Positions 56,966 to 64,000 of a stretch of DNA of 64,000 nucleotides are shown piece after piece (positions within the stretch are counted from its first letter, which is position 1; the number at the start of each line of letters is the position of its first letter). The stretch lies in NCBI RefSeq assembly GCF_002896855.1, contig NZ_CP021850.1:3435665-3499664 (forward strand). The letters run 5' to 3'. A program made the translations under genes and the position numbers. This DNA is from Clostridium thermosuccinogenes. GTDB taxonomy: Bacteria; Bacillota; Clostridia; Acetivibrionales; DSM-5807. Under the pieces are notes generated by a model. The model was not told where the DNA came from. It did not search any database and saw only the letters and a list, made by a program, of their open reading frames with translations.

Positions 56966-57691
56966 TTATCGTACTTTCATCAAGGAGTTCTCTAAACGAT
57001 TACTTGAACCTTCAAATACAATTAAGTGGCTGTGATGAATAATTCTATCAATGATTGCGCTTGTTAGCTTTTCATCGTAGAAAATACTGTTCCATTTACT
57101 GAATTCTAAATTAGTAGTAATAATTAGACTTTTGCGTTCGTAACAGTCTGATATAACCTGAAATAAAAGTTGCGCTCCCTCTTTTTCAAATGGAATGAAA
57201 CCCCATTCATCGCAAATAATCAAATCTGCCTTATTCAATTGCTTCATAAAACGTTTAAGGCTTCCTTCAGCTTTGGCATCCAATAGTTGATTAACAAGTG
57301 AAGATGTGCGGAAAAACCTTACCCTTTTCCCACGGTTACAGGCTTCCACACCCATTGCCGTAGCCAGGTGAGTTTTCCCAAGCCCAACAGATCCATAGAG
57401 AATCAGGTTTTCCTTTTTGTCAACGAAAGAAGCTGTTTTAATAGCTTCTACATCGATAGTATTGGGTATACTCATCTTTTCAAACCGAAAGTCTCCAAAG
57501 GTTTTCAAGACATCAAATTGCGCTTGCTTCAGCAGGGCATTTTTACGATTGAGTTCTCTGGCCTCTATTTCCATAGCCAAAAGCTTAGCAAGAAATTCCT
57601 CATGGGTCTCGGCCTCAATCTGCGAATAATTCTTGGCAATTCTTGAGCCAAGTTTTAGAGTGTTACAGTAGGCAGCAATTAGTTCATGCAT
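56966..57691 (-). CDS. istB: IS21 IstB helper ATPase
   Basis: A 241-residue AAA+ ATPase related to DnaC/DnaA that assembles on target DNA and recruits IstA. Walker A is LYGSVGLGKTHLATAMG, Walker B LIICDEWGF, sensor segment SLIITTNLEFSKWN, and the terminal RIIHHSHLIVFEG. The ATG at 57691 overlaps the istA stop by 8 bp and follows GAGAGGGGG. Confidence 0.95.
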   Translation of the reverse strand: MHELIAAYCNTLKLGSRIAKNYSQIEAETHEEFLAKLLAMEIEARELNRKNALLKQAQFDVLKTFGDFRFEKMSIPNTIDVEAIKTASFVDKKENLILYGSVGLGKTHLATAMGVEACNRGKRVRFFRTSSLVNQLLDAKAEGSLKRFMKQLNKADLIICDEWGFIPFEKEGAQLLFQVISDCYERKSLIITTNLEFSKWNSIFYDEKLTSAIIDRIIHHSHLIVFEGSSNRLENSLMKVR

Positions 57692-59180
57692 GAGGAAGCC
57701 CCCTCTCAAGCAGGTCGTCGTAGATTGAGTTATTCACCTCATATGACAGACAAGGGATTTCATCTTTCACAACAATATCAGGTATGGGAGCATTTGCGAA
57801 GACCATACTGTAATAACGGGCCCATATACTATCCAAGTCTTGTATACCTTTTTGAACACAGTAGTTAAAAGCATCCACTGCTGTTTCAAGCTCACTGTTA
57901 GCAACCATCTTCTTCAGCATTCTTAGGGTAGCTTTCTTTTGCTCGTAATCACAGCCAGAAAGGTACTCCTGCAATGTTTGGGGCAACTGCTGAAAAAAGC
58001 CGGTATATTTTATGGCATTTGGTCTGTTACTCATCAGTACCAGATAGGGTTCCCATTTCATAGATTCTTTTTGTTTTCCATATAATCGGTTATGCCATTG
58101 AACAACCTGATACTGATCATCAAGAATCCAGACATTGAAAGCATTGGCTTTCACAAAAAGCTCCCTTTGAGCATGCTCAGGACTGGCAGAGTATTTTCTG
58201 TTTTCAAAGTTCACTTTCCCGTATTTATCGGACTTCACTTTCTCAAGACGGTAGATCTCATACTCAGCTTTTGGCAAAGGTTTCATTGCTTTCTTATCCT
58301 GTTCAAACAGAGTTTTAATGAGGATATCTTTTAAGTAGTGCTTACGATGCATATCTTCATCACATTCGATCAGCAGGTTCTTATTAAATTCTTGAAGGTC
58401 TTTGAATTCCGGCACCGGAACCAGCATATTTCTTCTTGAATAGCCTACCTTGTTTTCCACATGCCCTTTTTCATGCCCACTGTCGGGATTGCAGAAATTA
58501 CTCTCAAAACCATAATGCAGTCGAAATCTGTTGAATGCGTCTGTAACTTCCCTCTCACCGTTAGTCAATATCTTCTTTACAACAGCCTTATCGTTATCAA
58601 ACCATATACAGGTGGGAACTCGTCCCATGTGATTGAATATATTTTGCATACCCTGGAGCAGGCATTCAATGTTGGTTCCCTTATAGGCCTGTATGTAACC
58701 GCCATTGCTGTATGGGAAAGACATGGCCACATAGCAGCCTTCATATCGAATCCCGTTTTCCACAAATTCTGCCATTCCAAAGTCTAACTGCGCCTCCCCG
58801 GCAGGATGATAAAGCGGGATATAGCTTTCATTGCTTCCATATAGTTTTCGTTTCTTTTCTGCTACATATCTGGCAACAGTTCGATATGATACAGTAAATT
58901 CATCTTTGTATAACTTACTAAGCCGATTATATATTCTTTTGGCTGTATGTCTCTGTTTCCTTGGTGCCTTTAAATCGGCTTCCAGCCATTCATCAATAGT
59001 TTTTGCAAATGAGTCAAGTACACTTTTGCTGTTCTTTTTTCTGGTTAATGGTTTTGACCAATCATCCTTATCCACATATTTCTGGACAGTTCTGAAGTTA
59101 AAACCGGTTATTCTTGAAATTTCTCGTAAGGATAAGCCTTTCTTATCCGATAAATCTTTGATATACTTAATATCAGCCAT
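57684..59180 (-). CDS. istA: IS21 IstA transposase
   Basis: A 498-residue DDE transposase. The N-terminal helix-turn-helix is DKKGLSLREISRITGFNFRTVQKYV. The catalytic aspartate is in GEAQLDFGMAEF, the second in CIWFDNDKAVVKK, and the glutamate in GHEKGHVENKVGYSRRN. The C-terminal domain contains YEIYRLEKVKSDKYGKVNFENRKYS. The ATG at 59180 lies 9 nt after GGAAAGG; another is three codons earlier. Frame intact. Confidence 0.94.
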   Translation of the reverse strand: MADIKYIKDLSDKKGLSLREISRITGFNFRTVQKYVDKDDWSKPLTRKKNSKSVLDSFAKTIDEWLEADLKAPRKQRHTAKRIYNRLSKLYKDEFTVSYRTVARYVAEKKRKLYGSNESYIPLYHPAGEAQLDFGMAEFVENGIRYEGCYVAMSFPYSNGGYIQAYKGTNIECLLQGMQNIFNHMGRVPTCIWFDNDKAVVKKILTNGEREVTDAFNRFRLHYGFESNFCNPDSGHEKGHVENKVGYSRRNMLVPVPEFKDLQEFNKNLLIECDEDMHRKHYLKDILIKTLFEQDKKAMKPLPKAEYEIYRLEKVKSDKYGKVNFENRKYSASPEHAQRELFVKANAFNVWILDDQYQVVQWHNRLYGKQKESMKWEPYLVLMSNRPNAIKYTGFFQQLPQTLQEYLSGCDYEQKKATLRMLKKMVANSELETAVDAFNYCVQKGIQDLDSIWARYYSMVFANAPIPDIVVKDEIPCLSYEVNNSIYDDLLERGLPHA

Positions 59181-59233
59181 TGTTAGCATCCTTTCCGTAC
59201 CCCCTTAGCATTGACAACTAAAGGGTACTATTT

Positions 59234-59356
59234 TTAATTGGGTGCTGGCAATGTTTTTTTTCTTCTATCAAAATCATGAATAGCTAAATATGCCTGCCGT
59301 TGACGATAGAAATCAACCGCAGTGAAAGTTGTATTAATATTTACTGTAAAATATTC
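59234..59356 (-). other. Short coding-like frame upstream of istA
   Basis: Between the IS21 left-end repeats and istA a frame reads TTFTAVDFYRQRQAYLAI, continues HDFDRRKKTLPAPN and stops at 59234. It has no clear start or ribosome binding site. It resembles the end of a protein and could be a leader of this IS21 branch or a captured fragment. I do not recognise it. Confidence 0.3.
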
Positions 59357-59418
59357 TCAAATTTGTTTGGCAAGCTGCTGCACTTTTACGTGGCAACTTG
59401 CTGTACTTTTATTTTACA

Positions 59419-59699
59419 ATACACAGAAAAATCGAAAAGATTACTATTGCCTATCCTGCTTCCGATTGATATCTATCGCTCTTTCCTACAATTACTATGA
59501 TGAGTATTATATACCTTAAACCTTTCTGACCTATATAATCTTCATCAATATAATACTTTGACATATGAATTAGTCTTTATCTCTTCTGAAAGAAGCTTTT
59601 TCATAGCTTACCATATAGGGGTAGCAATGTTATATTTTTATCTAGCTATAGCTATAACTTTTTAAAAACTACCTGCATAGCAGGTGATACTCATAATAC
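59419..59699. other. AT-rich intergenic region
   Basis: No gene seen between the IS21 element and the terminator of the next minus-strand gene. A small inverted repeat ACCTGCATAGCAGGT is at about 59670-59684. Confidence 0.4.
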
Positions 59700-59747
59700 A
59701 AAAATGTTTCCAATCGTGTATTATCGAATAACTACACGATTGGAAAC
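59700..59747 (-). terminator. Terminator of the secreted-protein gene
   Basis: GTTTCCAATCGTGTA and TACACGATTGGAAAC form a perfect 15-bp stem around 12 nt, followed on the minus strand by ATTTTTG. It is about 20 bp past the stop. Confidence 0.9.
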
Positions 59748-59767
59748 ACGTTACTGATAATAGATAT

Positions 59768-61255
59768 CTAGTTAGTAAAGCTAATTTCTAGTGGCATAGT
59801 GCTTTGACCACTTATGACAACATAGTAGACTACTTGTTGACCTTTGGGAACTGAATTGATAAATGTAACTTCAGGGTTACTTTTATTTAATCTAGCTTTA
59901 ACTGGCGTAGATATACCAGTACCAGAAACTGTTACAAACATGTTACCACCAGTAGAAGTATTAGGATTTTCTGCAAGATTGGTATTAACTTTTGGGTTAC
60001 ATTTAATTATTCCTTTTACAGTACCTGAACTGCTTATATTACTAAATATAATTTTATATACTACTCCATAGTTCTGAGCGTTATCTTTTGATACACCGCT
60101 ACTATCTGTTATTGTTATTTTTTCACCAGGATTTATATACGGTGCATCATAGCCTCCTATTGCTATATTATAAGGTGTACTAGGAGTTATTGTTGTTGTT
60201 CCTGTATTCCAAGTATAAAGCATTGCACCTGCTCCAGAACCACGTAGACTGTCTCCTGTTCCTGTTGCACTAACAGCTTTAGATACATTACCAAGGGTAT
60301 AATCCTCTTTACCAGAATTCATTATATATGTATCACAATATAAGCTTACTCCTGTAGGAATAGAAATATCTATCACACCATTAAAAGTGTTATATACTGG
60401 GCTGCTTGGGTAGGTTGTGTGATAAGGCACTGTATATAAGCAAATCCATTTTGCAGAATTGCTTGGTATAGTTACTGTTGAAGTAAAACCTGAGTCATCA
60501 GCTTTTTTCACCATTATCATCCAGTCGGCCCATACTTCAGCCATTGCCATTGAACTCTCTGGCCAAGCTTTATAACTTCTTCGGTTTAGTGTAACTGTTA
60601 CAGGCGAACTTGATGTGTTATAAAGAAGAACGCCGAACCTCATGTTTTTACCATACAAGTTTTGATGTTCCCAATATATGTTTGCATTACCTTGTATAAG
60701 GCTTCGTTGTAAAAAGTAACCGTTTTCTCCCAACTCATTAGCTGCATCTAGCTGTTCTGGAGAGTTTGATATACAGTATGTGTTTAAAGTGGAATTATTG
60801 CTCTTAGTATCTTGTTTTGTAAAGGAAACAGCTTCAAGTACTTTTACATTTAATGTATAACTTATGGAAGTACTTGAAGAAACTTCAACATAGTATTTCG
60901 TGTTAACTGAATCAGACGTTCTATAGAATATCATCCTGCTTAGTGAATACCACCCACCCGATTTTGTTGAAACTTCAGTATTTGTAGACTTGTTTTTTAA
61001 TTTTAGAACACAACCATTTCCTGCTGAGACACCACTTAAAGACAATATTACCATTTTATTTGCAGGGATATTCATGTCAATATCATGAGTAGTTACACTA
61101 CCACTAGATACACTACCTTGTACTGTGCCTTCTCCTAATGTTAGAGAAATTGAATTACCTACTGCTGCATGAGCTATCCCTGGTGGTATTAATTGAAGGA
61201 GCAGTGTTAATGATGTTAAAACAGAAAATACCTTAAGCTTATTTTTCAGCTTCAT
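59768..61255 (-). CDS. Unrecognised secreted protein, 495 residues
   Basis: It begins with a clear signal peptide: basic KLKNKLK, hydrophobic core to about residue 25, and AHA|AVG as likely cleavage site near residue 30. The mature part is serine-, threonine- and asparagine-rich and beta-strand-like, with no catalytic motif I can name. An N-terminal module (about 35-135) resembles a pre-peptidase or carbohydrate-binding-like beta sandwich. The middle has AEVWADWMIMVKKADDSG and the C-terminus ends PLEISFTN. AGGAGG precedes the ATG. No cohesin, dockerin or S-layer repeat is seen. A CCTGAAA/TTTCAGG hairpin lies in its leader (about 61303-61324). Confidence 0.75.
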   Translation of the reverse strand: MKLKNKLKVFSVLTSLTLLLQLIPPGIAHAAVGNSISLTLGEGTVQGSVSSGSVTTHDIDMNIPANKMVILSLSGVSAGNGCVLKLKNKSTNTEVSTKSGGWYSLSRMIFYRTSDSVNTKYYVEVSSSTSISYTLNVKVLEAVSFTKQDTKSNNSTLNTYCISNSPEQLDAANELGENGYFLQRSLIQGNANIYWEHQNLYGKNMRFGVLLYNTSSSPVTVTLNRRSYKAWPESSMAMAEVWADWMIMVKKADDSGFTSTVTIPSNSAKWICLYTVPYHTTYPSSPVYNTFNGVIDISIPTGVSLYCDTYIMNSGKEDYTLGNVSKAVSATGTGDSLRGSGAGAMLYTWNTGTTTITPSTPYNIAIGGYDAPYINPGEKITITDSSGVSKDNAQNYGVVYKIIFSNISSSGTVKGIIKCNPKVNTNLAENPNTSTGGNMFVTVSGTGISTPVKARLNKSNPEVTFINSVPKGQQVVYYVVISGQSTMPLEISFTN

Positions 61256-61689
61256 AATAGATACCTCCTATTAAACAATAGATTTATAGATTATTGCTAA
61301 ACTCCTGAAACATTGAGATTTCAGGCATTTAACCGTTATTTAAGTAGGGATTATTTCCTGTTTTACCGAGATGTATTTATCCCACTAATACCACAATAGA
61401 GCAAATCAAGAAAGCATAACACAATGTTTGAGTAATTATCTGCTCTCGATGACTTACCGAAAGTAGCCTATCAACTACATTTTGATCTTTTGAAAGCCCA
61501 TCTTAAAATCTAGAATTTGTTGCCTCCTCCATACGTTTTCAACTATTACATTTGTTTCGGTTTTGATTACAATTACTCTCTTTTTAACTACATATGCGCA
61601 TTGCTCATTTAAAAGCTTTTCTCAATCCCCACTGATGCCCTATGCTGCTAATTCTAAATGTCTTCCAAGAACTTAAGACCCTCCGTAGT
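61256..61689. other. Upstream region of the secreted-protein gene
   Basis: About 430 bp without a supported gene. It contains the leader hairpin noted for the secreted protein and presumably its promoter. Confidence 0.4.
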
Positions 61690-62770
61690 TTGGCAACAAG
61701 GTCTTTGACAAAACCATTCTCTCAAGGTTAAATCAAACTTTATAAATGATATAGAAAATTCTTTTCATGCTATGGTCAATTTAGCTGAACCAATCTTTCA
61801 AAAATATGATAAAGAAGATCTATTGCCTTAATTATTGATACTAAAAGATTTAAGTCTATGGCAGAAAGAATAACCCTAAATTCTCCAATGCCATCGTGAA
61901 ACTTCTAGAACTACTATAACTCTGGAGCATTGATTATTCCTAAACCTACATTTGCAAAGCTGCCAAAGCTCAAACGCTCAAACTTACAGAGTCAAATTCT
62001 GAGGCCAAGCTTCAGTATATAAATGAGCATTTCACCTATACCCTGAAATGAGCTATTATATAAAACGGTACAGGCATTATCCGTCATATATAATTCTGGG
62101 ATTCATTCATTGAGGATAAAATATACTCCTTTGATCACGAAGAAGATAAATAAAACTCTGACACTAAAATCTTCAAGTCTGCCTTAGATAATTTTTTCAA
62201 ACGATACCCATTCTCGAAACTACTTAAAGATATTCATTGGTGATTCTGGTTACGATTCCAATATAACTAAAGGCATACCTATACAAACGTAAACTTATCT
62301 CATTGATTTCTTTGAGTCCAAGAAATTCAGGCCATACTCGTTCTCTGTCTGATGATGTTGATGGACCTCTGGTTTGTCTGTCGACTCAACCTTACCTTTG
62401 AAATTTGACTGTAAATAAAGTGCTAAAACCGCTTTTCCAGGCCCAAATACATGTGTCTAAATGCAGTGGAACTTTCAAAGAGTATATCAGCTCCTGTAAA
62501 CATCCTTGCACTGACAGCAAATAAGGTTATGTACTATAAATAGCCTCGATGATATCTATTCCCATACCTCAAGATATTCAGAATAGAAGGAAGAAATCTC
62601 AGGTGGTAGGTAATTGCTGAAAAGATAATCTCAAGACTTAAGCTGCCTCTCAGAATGGGTAACTCCTACACCTGAAAACCCAAACTACTAAGACTGGTCT
62701 CTATATGAGTGATATCGCCAATCAGGTTATTGTCTATGTGGCTTACTAAGCTAGTTTGCACGACAAGTCA
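61690..62770 (+). pseudogene. Heavily decayed DDE transposase (IS1182/ISNCY-like)
   Basis: Transposase-like fragments occur in order in shifting plus-strand frames. They are SFHAMVNLAEPIFQKYDKEDL, NNPKFSNAIVKLLELL, YINEHFTYTLK, NGTGIIRHI, DSFIEDKIYSFDHEEDK, FFKRYPFSKLLKDI, GDSGYDSN and finally LPLRMGNSYT. More than ten stops and several frameshifts separate them. The order and the GDSGYD motif match a clostridial DDE transposase group, but the exact family is a guess. Confidence 0.6.
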
Positions 62771-63172
62771 AAAGCGTCAAATCCATAACAGAATAATTCA
62801 AAAAACTTTAGGTCCTGAGGTTCTTGAATTATCCTGCTCACAATAATAAACTTGGTACTGCAGACTTTTTCGTATGCTCTTTTTCTCTTTTCCTGTAATA
62901 TCTTTTTCATTTGTCAATGAGCAAATTACTTTTCTTTCCAGTATAATAGATCCCAATGCGCATACTGATGTAAGATTACAGAATCCTGTAAAAAAGTTCG
63001 AGCTTAGTAACTTTCTAATATTAGATTTTAGAATAAAAACTAAATTTATCTGCTTTTCTTATTAGCATTAGCTATCTCTAAAAACACGAAATATTATTAC
63101 AGCTTAATAATATCAAGCTAAATTACATACAGTACTTACGCAAAACAAAATGATCCTTGAAAAATAAAGATT
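62771..63172. other. Intergenic region between transposase relics
   Basis: About 400 bp, AT-rich, with no supported gene. It contains the GATTACAGAATCCTGTAAAA word also seen, slightly altered, near 52926. Confidence 0.35.
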
Positions 63173-64000
63173 TCACGCACTTAATTTGTCCCAAATGGTT
63201 GTTGCGAGAGGATTTGAGACAGTATTTACCTCTTTACCTGTCCGGTCTTTGGATGTTACATTAATAATGTACACAATACCGTTGACTTTAACCTGGACAA
63301 TGTCCTGCAGGAAGCTGATGGTTTCACCCATGGTATTCAAATTATTCTGTATCTGCAAAATCTGCACGAATACAGAAGTTATGAACACCAAGGAGAAGTG
63401 ACCCTCAAGTTTTCTAATAGACCGGACTTGAACTTTTTCAAAGTTCAGAAACTGCTTGATGTCTCTGAAGAATACTTCAATGTCCCAACGGCAAAGGTAT
63501 TTCTTGAGGATGTCTTGAGCAGCTACACCGGGCAAGTCAGTAATGATAAATCTGGTGTTTTGGATAGATGCGTTATAGCCGTTTTTGACTATTGCCATCA
63601 TGGTGTTACCCACACCAGGTAAGATTACCGATAAAGCCTTGATGTAGAAGCCTGTACCGGGGTAGTACCTGTACTGTTTCTTGCTAAACAGCAGGCTTAT
63701 GGTCTTAACGTTAAAGTTAACCCTGTTGTTGTACAGCACTTTGCGGTTATTCTTTATCATGCAGACATAGTGGTAACCGCACTCTGAGAGCTTTTGCAGG
63801 AGCTCTTTACAGGAATACCAGGTGTCGAATGTGACGTATTCGGCAGCCAAACCAAATTTGTGGGCGAAGGATATCATACGTATGGCTAGTTCAACCTTGG
63901 TATGATATTCTTCACACTTTTCTTCCGGTTTCCATATCCGAAACGCCACGGGGATTTTAATCCAACCATTAGACCATAGAAGGACTACAATGTGCATTCC
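63173..64000 (-). CDS. Transposase (IS4/DDE_5-like), N-terminus beyond the window
   Basis: At least 275 codons of an RNase H-fold transposase that runs off the right edge. Visible marks are VLLWSNGWIKIPVAFRIW (the strand after the first catalytic aspartate), the second aspartate in AEYVTFDTWYSCKELLQKL, and the glutamate in KYLCRWDIEVFFRDIKQFLNFEKVQVRS. The C-terminus is SNPLATTIWDKLSA. The part seen has no stop or frameshift, so the full copy may be intact. Upstream codons lie outside the window. Confidence 0.85.
   Translation of the reverse strand, partial: GMHIVVLLWSNGWIKIPVAFRIWKPEEKCEEYHTKVELAIRMISFAHKFGLAAEYVTFDTWYSCKELLQKLSECGYHYVCMIKNNRKVLYNNRVNFNVKTISLLFSKKQYRYYPGTGFYIKALSVILPGVGNTMMAIVKNGYNASIQNTRFIITDLPGVAAQDILKKYLCRWDIEVFFRDIKQFLNFEKVQVRSIRKLEGHFSLVFITSVFVQILQIQNNLNTMGETISFLQDIVQVKVNGIVYIINVTSKDRTGKEVNTVSNPLATTIWDKLSA

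Larger units (their letters stand above)
56885..59418 (-). mobile_element. IS21-family insertion sequence
   Basis: Contains istA and istB. The ends carry the repeated boxes typical of IS21. On the istA side two 23-bp AAAAGTRCAGCA-type units lie at 59365-59410, next to a TGTAAAAT terminus. On the istB side two related boxes (AGAAATGCATCAAAA and AGAAAAATGCAGCACCC) follow TGTCAACT. I could not find a clean target duplication, so the outer limits may be off by some bases. Confidence 0.75.

Overview
The window looks like a chromosomal segment of a Gram-positive, endospore-forming, low-GC member of the Clostridia. The evidence is the spoIIA/sigF operon with a spoVA operon, HPr kinase with YvcK, RapZ and WhiA, an electron-bifurcating NfnAB pair, a CE7-type esterase, AGGAGG-like ribosome binding sites and several TTG/GTG starts. 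Nearly all housekeeping genes lie on the minus strand.

Layout. 0.2-6.7 kb is a lower-glycolysis block: gap, a fused pgk-tpi gene, a CE7 acetyl esterase and gpmI. 7-15 kb is an accessory stretch of small genes: GNAT acetyltransferases, a P-loop kinase, a DeoR-type and an AraC-type regulator, an aminoglycoside 6-adenylyltransferase-like protein, a DinB-like protein and a flavin oxidase-like protein. Between them lie remnants of at least two other genes. 15-20.7 kb holds a DUF2156 protein, a mixed-substrate-type pfkA, a MITE-like element, an M20 peptidase, trmL and cheX. 20.8-25.3 kb is sporulation: spoIIAA-spoIIAB-sigF behind a sigma-H-type promoter, then spoVAC-spoVAD-spoVAE behind a sigma-G-type promoter whose first gene appears to be an unlisted 50-residue membrane peptide. 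25.4-31.5 kb is the hprK-PHP-murB-rapZ-yvcK-whiA cluster, linking carbon control, cell-wall synthesis and division. Two tRNA-Gly genes, glnS and gltX, motAB, gdhA, nfnAB and metF follow up to 44.3 kb. Two different, heavily diverged tandem repeat arrays flank gdhA.

44.4 kb to the end is a mobile-element graveyard. A three-gene transposon (zinc-ribbon protein, Mu/Tn552-like DDE transposase, ExeA/TniB-like ATPase) sits inside an older transposase gene. Its 7-bp target duplication lets the host reading frame be rejoined exactly. An IS3 copy sits in an IS256 copy (3-bp duplication). An IS66 copy sits in a second IS256 copy (8-bp duplication). An IS21 element, two decayed or partial transposases and two unrecognised exported proteins fill the rest.

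Functionally, the glycolytic genes, pfkA, NfnAB, GDH and HPr kinase describe a fermentative, NADPH- and ferredoxin-linked anaerobe. The sporulation genes give the forespore sigma-F switch and the dipicolinate uptake channel. All calls come from reading the sequence; no database search was run.
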